DNA of 64,000 bases from Variovorax sp. J2L1-78 (GTDB lineage Bacteria; Pseudomonadota; Gammaproteobacteria; Burkholderiales; Burkholderiaceae_C), in contig NZ_JASZYB010000001.1 of the NCBI RefSeq assembly GCF_030317205.1, forward strand, positions 2,604,001 to 2,668,000, read 5' to 3'. Under the pieces are notes generated by a model. That model saw only the letters and a list, made by a program, of their open reading frames with translations, searched no databases and was not told the DNA's origin. A program made the position numbers and the translations under genes. Within the stretch, counting starts at the first letter, position 1. Each line of letters starts with the position of its first letter. This document shows, in pieces, positions 45,394-53,660 of this stretch.

Positions 45394-45409
45394 CGCCGTT
45401 CGAACGGCG
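45394..45409. promoter_or_regulatory. Perfect 16-base palindrome upstream of paoA
   Basis: CGCCGTTCGAACGGCG is a perfect palindrome centred on TTCGAA, 41 bases before the paoA start, and it lies in the 139-base gap shared with the upstream unknown gene's 3' end. It may be an operator for paoABC control. No regulator gene is adjacent, so the binding protein is unknown. A cruciform or transcript stem is the alternative. Confidence 0.45.
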
Positions 45410-45492
45410 TAGAAGGTTCACTCTAGAAGGCGTGCCGGTGCGCCCCGCGTAGGAATTCGGTTGGTCCTCTCGCAAGCCGCGTGGCCGCGCGC

Positions 45493-47121
45493 TCAGGATG
45501 GCGTGGTGTCCACGCGTCGCTTGAGCGCGGCCGGGTCGTCCGGCAGCACCGCGAGCGAAGCGGCCGTGGCGAGCGCCTGGTCACGGCGGCGCGCGTCCTC
45601 CGGGTCGCGCGACCGCTGCGCCTGCTCGACGGTCTTGAGCAGCGCGCGCACGTCGGCGACACGCGTGGCGTCCGAGGGAAAGGTCGTGTCGGATTCCAGC
45701 TTGCCCATCAGGTAGCGTTGCACGCGCGTGGACTGGCGCGCCGACTGCTCGACCGACGCGTCGATGCGCACGCCGTCCTTGTACGCGACGTCGGTCGACA
45801 CCTTGGCCTCGTCGTCGATCTCGATGTACTCGTAGAACTGCGACTCCTTCGCCAGCGTGAGAAAGAGCGACAGCTCCGGCGACAGCGGCCGGTGGTAGCT
45901 GGCGCTCAATTGCGCTTGCTGCTCCTGATGGATGGTGCGGTTGCGCGGATCGCGGCCCATCACGCTCGTGCTCTGAGAAACCTGGTACGAGAAGGTGTCG
46001 AGTTCTTCCGGCCGCATCGGGTTCGACGCTTCCGAGGCCTGCACCATCGACGCGCTGAAATCCGCCAGCCCGCTCAGCAGGCTGTGGTCGCCCGCGTTCA
46101 GCGCGAGCACACCGGGTGCCGCGCGGCCCTCCACGGGGGCTGTCACGCCGTAGTCGCTGTTCATCTGCGTGAAGGCATCCTTGAACATCTCCACGAGGGC
46201 GGTGTCGCCCCGGCCCCGGCTGCCCGCGGCATCGAACTGCTGCAGGTAGCGCGCCATGGCCTGGGCCTGCTGCGCGGCATTGCCGAGGATGGCCGGGTTC
46301 GAGACATCGACGTCGACCTTCACCGTGCCGGAGGGCCCGGTGGCGCTCACCGACCGCGACCGCGCGTCGGCATGGAATTCGACGGCGTCGATCGCGCCCT
46401 TGTCATCGGTCTCGATGCGTGCCTTGAAATCGACCGACGACAGCACCGCCGGATCGAATACCGCGAGCCCTTTCAGCGCCAGACGCGGCGGCACCGCACC
46501 CAGGCCGTCGATGGCCTCCTGGAAGGCCCCCGAGAGCTGCACCAGCGCCGCGCGCTCGGCTTCGGTGAGCTCGGCGCCGGAGACCTTGACCTGCACGGCC
46601 AGCCCCTCGTCCTGGCTGCCCAGGCGCAGTTCGACCGTCGCGCCGCTGGCGGTCCGGATCGACAGGGTGATCTGGTTGTCCGCGTCGGTGTGCAGCTGCG
46701 ACTGCATCGCCGTCTGCAAAGCCGAGACGCCCGTCCCCGGGTTGGCGACGGACGTTTTCTGCACCGTCGCCGACTGCGAGAAATCCACCGCCTCAGCGGC
46801 GAAGCGCTCCAGCATCGCGGCGCCCAGTCCGTAGAACCGGCTTCCGGGCGAGCGGTAGGCGATGTTGCTCGCCATGAGCGACGAGATCTCGTCGTCCGGC
46901 CGCTGTTCCCACACCGTCGCGGGGGCCGTTCGGCTGGGCATCGAATAGGTCTGCGCCTCGGCGGACGTGGTGGCCTGTCCGAGGGTCACGGAGACGGCGG
47001 CCGGTGCGGCCGCCGCCGGCGAGGACACGCTGTCCGTGGCGGCCACCGGGCTGGTCGCGCGCGACGACCCCATCGCCGCGGACACCACCGAAGGGCTGAC
47101 CGTGGTCAGGTTGAAGATCAC
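45493..47121 (-). CDS. Unrecognised 542-residue protein
   Basis: A large soluble-looking protein with no signal peptide, membrane segment or cysteine-rich motif. It starts with a low-complexity Ala/Ser/Thr/Val region (residues 1-60), then mixed domains with VSGAELTEAERAALVQLSGA and AEVEFHADARS-like beta/helix stretches. The C-terminal third includes LSLFLTLAKESQFYEYIEID and is highly charged. I chose the GTG at 47121 because GGGAG lies six bases before it and because the frame upstream reads through a hairpin. Its neighbours (paoABC, a lone antitoxin-like gene) do not suggest a function. I do not recognise the family. Confidence 0.7.
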   Translation of the reverse strand: MIFNLTTVSPSVVSAAMGSSRATSPVAATDSVSSPAAAAPAAVSVTLGQATTSAEAQTYSMPSRTAPATVWEQRPDDEISSLMASNIAYRSPGSRFYGLGAAMLERFAAEAVDFSQSATVQKTSVANPGTGVSALQTAMQSQLHTDADNQITLSIRTASGATVELRLGSQDEGLAVQVKVSGAELTEAERAALVQLSGAFQEAIDGLGAVPPRLALKGLAVFDPAVLSSVDFKARIETDDKGAIDAVEFHADARSRSVSATGPSGTVKVDVDVSNPAILGNAAQQAQAMARYLQQFDAAGSRGRGDTALVEMFKDAFTQMNSDYGVTAPVEGRAAPGVLALNAGDHSLLSGLADFSASMVQASEASNPMRPEELDTFSYQVSQSTSVMGRDPRNRTIHQEQQAQLSASYHRPLSPELSLFLTLAKESQFYEYIEIDDEAKVSTDVAYKDGVRIDASVEQSARQSTRVQRYLMGKLESDTTFPSDATRVADVRALLKTVEQAQRSRDPEDARRRDQALATAASLAVLPDDPAALKRRVDTTPS

Positions 47122-47137
47122 TGCGAACTCCCATCGA

Positions 47138-47170
47138 AAGAAGGCACCCGATGACCGGGTCATCCTTCTT
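47138..47170 (-). promoter_or_regulatory. Nested hairpin in the leader of the 542-residue protein gene
   Basis: The inner stem is GATGACC-G-GGTCATC (47150-47164). The outer arms AAGAAGG (47138-47144) and CCTTCTT (47164-47170) add seven pairs with one shared base. The structure sits just upstream of the SD (about 47127-47132 on the minus strand), so it could expose or hide the ribosome-binding site, or be a dimeric operator. No evidence beyond sequence. Confidence 0.4.
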
Positions 47171-47374
47171 ATCGGCAGCAGCGTGGAAAACTTGAATGCG
47201 CCTCGGGGCACAGCGGCGGAGGTGAAACGACCATGCGAAGGCCGATCTCGCGTGGCGGTTCGATACGCACCGCATTGCAGCTGAAACATGGCGCCCGCGA
47301 AATGACACGGGCCGGCAAGGGCCGCCTCTCACCATCGGGGCTTCAACGCGTCCGCACTGCCGCCGAGGAACCTC

Positions 47375-47854
47375 ATGCCAGCCATCCAGAATCCATCCCA
47401 CACCCCTTCCCCGCTGCGCGGCGCCGGCTTGGCGCCGTGGCCTTGCGCGGTGGATGCCGTTGTCGGCGGCGATGCGCACTTCATCGGCCTGCTGAATGCC
47501 TACCGCGCGTCGGGCGGGCTCGCCGACGGCGCCGAGATCGCGGCCCGGCAGTCGGTCATCGGGCTGTCCGCGCTTGCCCGGGCCATCACGTCGCGCACGG
47601 TGGTCAGCGTCGACTGGGCGGGGCAGCGCTGGCTGCCGGTCTTTCAGTTCGAGCCGGGCGATCTGACCGTGCGCCCATCGGTGCGCGTGCTGATCGACGA
47701 GCTGTCGGACGTCCTCGACGACTGGGAGCTCGCGGACTGGTTCGTCGAACCCAACGCCTGGCTGCGCGGCGCACCGCCGCTGCAGCTCGTCGACACCGAC
47801 TTCGCGCGGGTGCACGACACGGCGCGTGCGCTGCGCTTCGCCTGCGGCCACTGA
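47375..47854 (+). CDS. MbcA/ParS/Xre-type (DUF2384) antitoxin-like protein
   Basis: A 159-residue protein. The C-terminal third DDWELADWFVEPNAWLRGAPPLQLVDT has the W-x-x-x-PN-x-x-L-x-G-x-x-PL-x-L-L pattern of the toxin-binding DUF2384 domain. The first hundred residues are not a clear Xre HTH, so the DNA-binding half may be lost or different. No RES-type or other toxin gene adjoins: the next gene is a Bug receptor in the opposite direction. It may be an orphan antitoxin or a regulator of distant toxins. Moderate certainty. Confidence 0.55.
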   Translation: MPAIQNPSHTPSPLRGAGLAPWPCAVDAVVGGDAHFIGLLNAYRASGGLADGAEIAARQSVIGLSALARAITSRTVVSVDWAGQRWLPVFQFEPGDLTVRPSVRVLIDELSDVLDDWELADWFVEPNAWLRGAPPLQLVDTDFARVHDTARALRFACGH

Positions 47855-47861
47855 GCGACGA

Positions 47862-48857
47862 TCAGGCCTCGATCTTGATGCCGCGCATGAGGATCACCCC
47901 GCCCAGCAGCGAAGTGTCCTGACGCATCCGGTGGCTGAGCGCCTTCGGCGTGCCCGGCTGGGCTTGCCAGCCCGCCGTGAGCAACGCCTGTTGCACCTCG
48001 GGCAGACGGGTCACGTCCGCCAGGGCTTCGTTCAGACGCGTCACGGCGGCCGGCGGCATGGCTGCAGGTGCTGCGATGGCGGTCCAAATCTCCAGATCGG
48101 CGCCTTGCACATTGGCTTCCCGCAGGGTCGGCATGTCGCCGGACAAGGGGCTGCGCTGCGGCGAGGTGACACCGATGGCCTTGAGCTTGCCCGATTGCAG
48201 GTGCGGCTTGACCAGCGCCGGCGGCAGCAGCGCGAGTTGCACATCACCCGCGAGCATCGCCGCGATGACCTGCGGATTGCCGGTGAACGGCACGTGCGTC
48301 GCCAGAATGCCGCTGCGGCTCTTGACCAGTTCCATGCCGAGATGGCCGACGGTGCCGATGCCCGGCGTGCCGTACTTGCCCTGCGAACTGAGGTTGCGTG
48401 CCCACAGGAGCAGTTCGGTCGGCGTAGTGCCCTGCGCCTGGCCGGTGACGGCCAGCACCAGCGGCGCGGTGCCGACCATGGCCACGGGCGCGAAGTCCTT
48501 CTCGGGATCGAAGGGGGTCTTGGGGTTGAGGAGCTTGGCGATCGTCAGGTTGCCGTTGATCAGTGCGCCGATGGTGTGATCGTCCTGCGCCTTCGCGACC
48601 AGGTCGGCCGCCAGGTTGCCGCTGTCGCCCGGCTTGTTCTCCACCAGCACTGGCTGGCCCAGCGACTTCGCCAGGGGCGCCGCGATGGCGCGCGCCGCCA
48701 GGTCGGGTGACGCGCCGGCCGGGAAGCCGACGAGCAGCCGCACCGGCTTGACAGGCCAGGTGCTGGCGCTGCCCGAAGAGGTCGGCTTCTGTGCCCAGGC
48801 GGCCGGAGCGCAGAGGGTCAGGGCGAGAGATTCGAGGGCGCGGCGCTTGGTGATCAT
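47862..48857 (-). CDS. Bug/TctC-family periplasmic binding protein
   Basis: A 331-residue Bug receptor: signal peptide to LTLCAPAAWA-QKP (about 22), then WPVKPVRLLVGFPAGASPDLAARAIAAPL, VLVENKPGDSGNLAADLVAKA, and KYGTPGIGTVGHLGMELVKS. The usual GGxxD in the first loop reads GASPD, consistent with a different ligand class. It stands alone, convergent with the antitoxin-like gene. No TctAB permease is nearby, as is common for orphan Bug proteins in this group. Confidence 0.9.
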   Translation of the reverse strand: MITKRRALESLALTLCAPAAWAQKPTSSGSASTWPVKPVRLLVGFPAGASPDLAARAIAAPLAKSLGQPVLVENKPGDSGNLAADLVAKAQDDHTIGALINGNLTIAKLLNPKTPFDPEKDFAPVAMVGTAPLVLAVTGQAQGTTPTELLLWARNLSSQGKYGTPGIGTVGHLGMELVKSRSGILATHVPFTGNPQVIAAMLAGDVQLALLPPALVKPHLQSGKLKAIGVTSPQRSPLSGDMPTLREANVQGADLEIWTAIAAPAAMPPAAVTRLNEALADVTRLPEVQQALLTAGWQAQPGTPKALSHRMRQDTSLLGGVILMRGIKIEA

Positions 48858-49036
48858 CGAATGGACGAAGAAACGAGTTACATGACGTTACGCACGACAA
48901 CCCAATCACACAAGTCAACGAAATGTTTCATTCGACGAAATGCCGGCCTCAAGTTTCTCCCGGGAGGGACGATAGAAGAAGGAAGCGAGACGGCAGCCGT
49001 CGCTCGCGCAGCCTGCCCCCTGCCACTGGAGCCCCG

Positions 49037-49561
49037 ATGAGAGAAGCCTTTTCCGCCGCGCGATCGTTTCCCCCCGCGATGCAGGGGGCCTCGGTCCTGC
49101 CTTCGGCGTGCCTGGCGTTCCGGCTGGCCGGCATGGCCTGCGGCATCGACATGCGGCAGGTGCAGGAGTTGCGCGGGTATGGGGCGGTAGCCAGCCTGAG
49201 CCGACCGGCAGTGCAGCGGCGGCGTTGGCTCGAGTTACGTGGGGCGATGGTTCCCCACCTGGATCTGCGCCGTGCGCTTGGGCTGCCGGCCGCCGACCTC
49301 GCGCATTCGGCCGTGGTGGTGGTGGCGGCGATCGATGCACGGCTGGCGTGCTTCACCGCCGATGGTGTCCTGGGCGTGCGCCGCAGCGACATGGCGCATG
49401 CCCCGCGGCGGGACGATGCCTACAGCCTGGAGATCCGTACACAAGAAGGTGACGCGCTGCGACTGCTGGATCTCGACCGGATCCTGGAAGCCGAAGCGCT
49501 CACGGCCTGCTCGACGCGACCGGACGACGACTGGGCGCCGGCCTGTGCCGAAACAGCCTGA
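49037..49561 (+). CDS. CheW-domain protein
   Basis: A 174-residue protein with a single CheW fold from about residue 22: SACLAFRLAGMACGIDMRQVQELRGYGAVA, then WLELRGAMVPHLDLRRALGL and the closing EGDALRLLDLDRILEAE. CheW proteins link chemoreceptors to CheA or serve as regulatory scaffolds. No cheA, mcp or other che gene is within the window, and the nearby c-di-GMP protein may be its functional partner. The ATG at 49037 lies after GGAG. Confidence 0.85.
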   Translation: MREAFSAARSFPPAMQGASVLPSACLAFRLAGMACGIDMRQVQELRGYGAVASLSRPAVQRRRWLELRGAMVPHLDLRRALGLPAADLAHSAVVVVAAIDARLACFTADGVLGVRRSDMAHAPRRDDAYSLEIRTQEGDALRLLDLDRILEAEALTACSTRPDDDWAPACAETA

Positions 49562-49569
49562 CGCCCGCC

Positions 49570-49818
49570 TCAGTGGCGAGCCACCGACAGCAAGCCGTCG
49601 ATCGCCTGGACCACGCCATGCTTCGAATCCTCGGTCGGCGCGCCTTCGGCGAGCAACGAACGAATCAGCGACAGCGTGTTGAGCAGTTCGGCTTCCATGT
49701 CGGTCAGCAAGGGGATCACGTCGTAGTTGGGGTACTTGCCTCGCGCGCCCATGGGGCGGCCCGGGCCGGACAGATCGACGGAGTAACCGTCGCGGATGGC
49801 TTCCGATTGAGATTTCAT
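49570..49818 (-). CDS. Hypothetical small protein, 82 residues
   Basis: An 82-residue protein with MKSQSEAIRDGYSVDLSGPG at its start, a YPNYDVIPLLTDMEAELLNTLSLIRSLLAEG helical stretch, and an Ala/Leu-rich end. It begins downstream of a GGGG-type SD. Amphipathic helices, no membrane segment. It converges on the cheW-like gene with an 8-base gap. I do not recognise it, but the coding character is fair. Confidence 0.5.
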   Translation of the reverse strand: MKSQSEAIRDGYSVDLSGPGRPMGARGKYPNYDVIPLLTDMEAELLNTLSLIRSLLAEGAPTEDSKHGVVQAIDGLLSVARH

Positions 49819-49883
49819 GAGTGCCCCTGCTGGAAGGTTGAATGGATACCGGGAAAAGACGAAGAGCCGCCTGAACGGAAGAC

Positions 49884-50114
49884 CTATGCTGTCACGGCCG
49901 CCGCGGCAGGCGCGTCAGCCACTTGCACCAATTGCTTGAGGCGATGCGCCATGCGGTCGATGCGCGCCTGGCGGGCTTCGACGTCGCCCGGCACCGGAGC
50001 GCCCGGCACGGCGTCTGGCGCCAAAACCGAAGCGAGTTCGTGCTCCGGCAGGGTGTCACGCAGGACTGAAAGCAGTCCCTTCGAAGTCCATGAGGGTGGG
50101 CATGTAGGCGTCAT
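49884..50114 (-). CDS. Hypothetical small protein, 76 residues
   Basis: The reading frame gives MTPTCPPSWTSKGLLSVLRD and then LPEHELASVLAPDAVPG and a helical ARQARIDRMAHRLKQLVQVAD. An upstream in-frame ATG at 50123 would add MYY. A palindromic ATGTAGTACAT (50113-50123) spans both starts. The gap to the 82-residue gene is 65 bases. Function not known; coding status is moderate. Confidence 0.42.
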   Translation of the reverse strand: MTPTCPPSWTSKGLLSVLRDTLPEHELASVLAPDAVPGAPVPGDVEARQARIDRMAHRLKQLVQVADAPAAAAVTA

Positions 50115-50136
50115 GTAGTACATTGTGCCTACACTT

Positions 50137-50152
50137 TCTTGTGGTCACAAGA
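50137..50152. promoter_or_regulatory. Palindromic site upstream of the 76-residue gene
   Basis: TCTTGTG-GT-CACAAGA has perfect seven-base arms and lies 23 bases before the ATG at 50114, in an AT-richer patch (about 50110-50230) unlike the surrounding DNA. It may be an operator. A further imperfect hairpin, GGTACTAC-TTTTC-GTAGCACC, lies at about 50212-50232. Confidence 0.4.
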
Positions 50153-50232
50153 TAGTCAACGAATTGTCGCCACATCCCTGGCGTTTCGCGGGAGTTTTTA
50201 ACGAAAACCAAGGTACTACTTTTCGTAGCACC

Positions 50233-50469
50233 TCAGGCGTGGCTCCCCCGCCCCTCGCGCTGCAAGCCATCCGCATAGGCCAGACGCAACGCGTCATGCA
50301 TCCGCTCCAGCAGGTGCAGATGCTCCACGTCCTCCGGCCGGGGTCCCGTGCCACTGCCGCACATGCGGTCACCCAGCGATTCGATCAGATCGGCCCGATG
50401 CTCCTCGAGCGTGGCTGCGCACCGCCCCAGCGCCTGGCGAAGATCTTCCAGTGTCGACATGGCATTCAT
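50233..50469 (-). CDS. Hypothetical small protein, 78 residues
   Basis: A 78-residue, mainly helical protein: MNAMSTLEDLRQALGRCAAT, EEHRADLIESLGDRMCGSG, and VEHLHLLERMHDALRLAYADGLQREG. The ATG at 50469 has GAGGTG about eight bases before. The frame is open to 50553 but without an SD. It lies in a small group of three unknown genes on the minus strand between the CheW-like and the c-di-GMP genes, which are on the plus strand. Not recognised. Confidence 0.5.
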   Translation of the reverse strand: MNAMSTLEDLRQALGRCAATLEEHRADLIESLGDRMCGSGTGPRPEDVEHLHLLERMHDALRLAYADGLQREGRGSHA

Positions 50470-50731
50470 CGTGGGCACCTCGCGGCAAGCGGCACCCAAA
50501 GAGTGAGGCAAGGAAGCGCCGGGACACGCAAGGGGCGACGGTCGGGGAGGCAACAGCAGGCATTCGGCATGCGAACACCCTATGGGAAAACATCACATTC
50601 AACAATCAGACAGGCACTGACATTCCCGGGGGCCACCGTTACGCGAATCGTCGCGGCACGGGCGACACGCTTCAAGATTGCATGGCGCGGCCGATATCCA
50701 GGGACCGGCTCATGAAACCGGTGTATGCCCC

Positions 50732-52453
50732 ATGCCCATCGAAACCCTGCCCGAACAGATCGACACGGATCCGCTCGCGCTCCGCTGCCAGCCCATCGTC
50801 GACCTGAACCGGGTCGTCGTCGTGGGCCACCATCTGCACCTGCCGGGCCGATGGGGTACGCGGCTGCCCGCGGCGCCGAGCCGCGCGCCGGCCGGTGCCA
50901 CAGGTTTCGATGGCGCGAGCAGCACCACCCTGCTGATCGTGGCGCCCGGCGCGGCCGCGCTGCACGAAGCGGCCGCATGCCCGACCGCCCGCTGGACCCA
51001 GAAGCTGCTCGCCGCGCTCGGCACGCCCCGGGCGCCGCTGATCATCGACGTGAGCGCGGCCGTCCACGCGTGCTCGGACGCCGACCTGCGTGGCATCGTC
51101 ACCGCCCTGCGCCGCCAGGGCTTGCGCTGGGCCATCGGCCAGCTGGGTGACGAGTCCACCCACGTCCGGCTGTGGGCGGAGCTCGGCCCGGACTACATGC
51201 TGATCGACAGCGCCCTCACCCGCGGGATCGCCCGTTCGATGCGGCGCCTCGAGGTCGCCCGCGCGGTGGCGGCGCTCGGACGCGCCATGGGCAGCACGCT
51301 CATCGCCACCGGCGTGGCCGACCCCGACGACCTCGCCGCGCTGCGCGACATGGGCGTGCCGTATGCGCAAGGGCCGCTGCTCGTCGGCGTCGCGACCGCC
51401 GACGCCCCCACGCAGGCGCTGGCCCCGGCCGTGCAGGACGCCCTGCATGGCCCGGCCCCCGACATGGATTCGCCGCAGGCGCAGGGGTCGCTCAAGACCG
51501 TGCTGCGCAGCCTGCCCATGGTCGACGCGCCCACGGTGCCGTGGCACACGGTCAACGACGAGGTCTTCGCCCTCTTCGAATCGCACATGGACCTTCAGGC
51601 GCTGCCGGTGGTGGAGGACGGGCGGCCGGTCGCACTGATCGGGCGCCTCGCCTTCATGAACGCCTACGCACGCCCGCGCTTTCGCGAGACGTCGGGCCGC
51701 GCGTCGTGCCGCGCCCTGGCCAACACGTCGCCGCACATCGTCGAACTCGACGCGGAGGTGCAGGAACTGGTCGCCGCACTGATGGCGTCGGACCCGCGCT
51801 ACCTGAGCGAAGGCTTCATCGTCACCGAGAACGGACGGTATGCCGGCCTCGGGCGGGCCGATCAGCTCTTGCGTGCGGTGACCGAACTGCGTGTGGAAGC
51901 GGCGCGCCATGCCAACCCGCTCACCTTCCTGCCCGGCAACATCCCGATCAGCATCCACATCGAGCAACTGCTGATCGACAACATCCCGTTCGTCGCCTGC
52001 TACGGCGACCTGAACAACTTCAAGGCCTTCAACGACCACTACGGCTACTGGCGCGGCGACGAGATGATCCGGCTGCTGGCCCGCATCGCGGTGCGCAACG
52101 CCGATCCGACGCGCGACTTCGTCGGCCACATCGGCGGCGACGACTTCCTGGTGCTATTCCAGAGCACCGACTGGAAGCAGCGCTGCCTGCGGATGATCGA
52201 CCAGTTCGAAAGCGCGGCGATGCGCCTCTACGACGACAGCGAACTCGAGGCCGGCGGCATCGAGGGCGAAGACCGGCACGGCGTGCTGCGCTTCTTCGGC
52301 TTCACCACCCTGTCGGTCGGTGCGCTGCTGGTGGCGCCGGGGGATTTCGAGGACGCACAGGACGTGGCGAACGCGGCCGCCCTGGCCAAGCACGAAGCCA
52401 AGCTGGGCGCCACCGGGCTGACCATCCGCGAGGCGGGCGGGCCGGTCGTGTGA
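50732..52453 (+). CDS. EAL-CBS-GGDEF protein with altered active sites
   Basis: A 573-residue protein of the c-di-GMP type. Residues 8-235 resemble an EAL domain (CQPIVDLNRVVVVGHHLHL, ADLRGIVTALRRQGLRWAIGQL, GPDYMLIDSALTRGI), but the EAL triplet itself is lost (VVGHHLHL) and other catalytic acids are not evident, so it probably does not hydrolyse c-di-GMP. A CBS pair follows at about 265-385 (WHTVNDEVFALFESHMDLQALPVV). The GGDEF domain has DLNNFKAFNDHYGYWRGDEM and GGDDF at 468-472 in place of GGDEF. Cyclase activity may be weak or absent. It converges on a LysR gene with 19 bases between. Confidence 0.85.
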   Translation: MPIETLPEQIDTDPLALRCQPIVDLNRVVVVGHHLHLPGRWGTRLPAAPSRAPAGATGFDGASSTTLLIVAPGAAALHEAAACPTARWTQKLLAALGTPRAPLIIDVSAAVHACSDADLRGIVTALRRQGLRWAIGQLGDESTHVRLWAELGPDYMLIDSALTRGIARSMRRLEVARAVAALGRAMGSTLIATGVADPDDLAALRDMGVPYAQGPLLVGVATADAPTQALAPAVQDALHGPAPDMDSPQAQGSLKTVLRSLPMVDAPTVPWHTVNDEVFALFESHMDLQALPVVEDGRPVALIGRLAFMNAYARPRFRETSGRASCRALANTSPHIVELDAEVQELVAALMASDPRYLSEGFIVTENGRYAGLGRADQLLRAVTELRVEAARHANPLTFLPGNIPISIHIEQLLIDNIPFVACYGDLNNFKAFNDHYGYWRGDEMIRLLARIAVRNADPTRDFVGHIGGDDFLVLFQSTDWKQRCLRMIDQFESAAMRLYDDSELEAGGIEGEDRHGVLRFFGFTTLSVGALLVAPGDFEDAQDVANAAALAKHEAKLGATGLTIREAGGPVV

Positions 52454-52472
52454 GAACGCAGGGGCCGCTTGG

Positions 52473-53507
52473 TCAGACGACGTGCAGGATTCGGTCCGAC
52501 CGGCGCTCGAGGCCTGCCGTCGGCCCGGGTTCGTCGTCGGCCGCTCGGGCCTCGCCCATCAATTCCACCGAATAGAACACACGCTTGAGCTCCGGGTCGT
52601 CGGAGGCAACACAGGCGCGGACCTCCGCCATGAACAGCGCGACGAAGCGTTGCGCGGCATGCGAGAGCGGCTCGTTGCTGCGGCGGACCACGCCGACCTC
52701 GTGCGTGTCGAAGCGCTCCCGCAGCGGCAGCGCGACCATGCCTTCACGCATGCTGCTCGTCTCGACCAGCGGCCACGGGCAGAAGGTGAGCATGCCGGCC
52801 TGTCGCACCAGCGTCAGCATGAGCATGGCGGAGTGCGCGAGGTGGATGCGCTGGTTGGGCGCCGCCACGCCATGCTGGCCGAACAGGTTGTGCATGAACG
52901 AGGCCGCTTCACCCGGCGTGAAGTTGAGCACCCAGTCATGGTCGGTCAGCTCGGCGATGGACCTCGCTGTGGCTGCCGGGTGACCGGTGCGCGCCACCAC
53001 CGTCATCTCGTAGCTGAACAGCGGCTGGGCATGCAGGCCGTCCATCAGCGCATCGGAAGCGATCCGTCCGATCATGAAGTCGAGCGTGCCCGCGCGCAGC
53101 CGCGGATACGCCAGCGCTGAGAGTCCGTCGAACAGCTCCAGCTGCATGTGGGGCAGCTCGGCGCGAAAGCGCGGCAGCACGCGCGCGATGAGCGTCTGCG
53201 CCACCCACGGCGTGACACCCACCGACAGCCGCTGCGGCGAGGCGCCGTTGCGGTGCCGCGCCACGGCCTCCTCGGCCTGCCGGATCTGCGAGAGCGCGCG
53301 TTGGGCATGGTCCAGCAGCTCCTGCCCCGCCGCCGTGAGCAGCGCACCGCTGCTGTGGCGCTGAAAGAGCTGGACCTGCGCATGGCCTTCGAGCTCGCGC
53401 AGCCCCTGCGTGACGGTCGCCTGCGTGAGGCACAACGCGCGGGCGGCCGCGCGGATGCTGCCCTCGGACGCGACGGCGACGAGATAGCGGAGTTGCTGGA
53501 GCTTCAT
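52473..53507 (-). CDS. LysR-family transcriptional regulator
   Basis: A 344-residue LTTR with HTH at about 2-50 (LQQLRYLVAVASEGSIRAAARALCLTQATVTQGLRELEGHAQVQLFQRH) and an effector domain, longer than usual by a 30-residue tail (ERRSDRILHVV end). The ATG at 53507 (MKLQQLR) is chosen over 53513. It is divergent from the M20 amidohydrolase gene with 153 bp between, so it likely regulates the amidohydrolase-Bug pair. No clear ATC-N9-GAT site was found there. Confidence 0.92.
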   Translation of the reverse strand: MKLQQLRYLVAVASEGSIRAAARALCLTQATVTQGLRELEGHAQVQLFQRHSSGALLTAAGQELLDHAQRALSQIRQAEEAVARHRNGASPQRLSVGVTPWVAQTLIARVLPRFRAELPHMQLELFDGLSALAYPRLRAGTLDFMIGRIASDALMDGLHAQPLFSYEMTVVARTGHPAATARSIAELTDHDWVLNFTPGEAASFMHNLFGQHGVAAPNQRIHLAHSAMLMLTLVRQAGMLTFCPWPLVETSSMREGMVALPLRERFDTHEVGVVRRSNEPLSHAAQRFVALFMAEVRACVASDDPELKRVFYSVELMGEARAADDEPGPTAGLERRSDRILHVV

Positions 53508-53660
53508 GACCAAGATGAACGCAGAGAGATGAGGGGGCCTGGCACTGCCGAGGGACAGGAAGCACCCCGGGGTGAACGGTTTTTACCTGTCTGCCTCGAC
53601 GCAAAGAGCATGCCTAGACTGGCTGGCGCCTCCGCAACCTACCGCCTCGCTGCCCACCCG

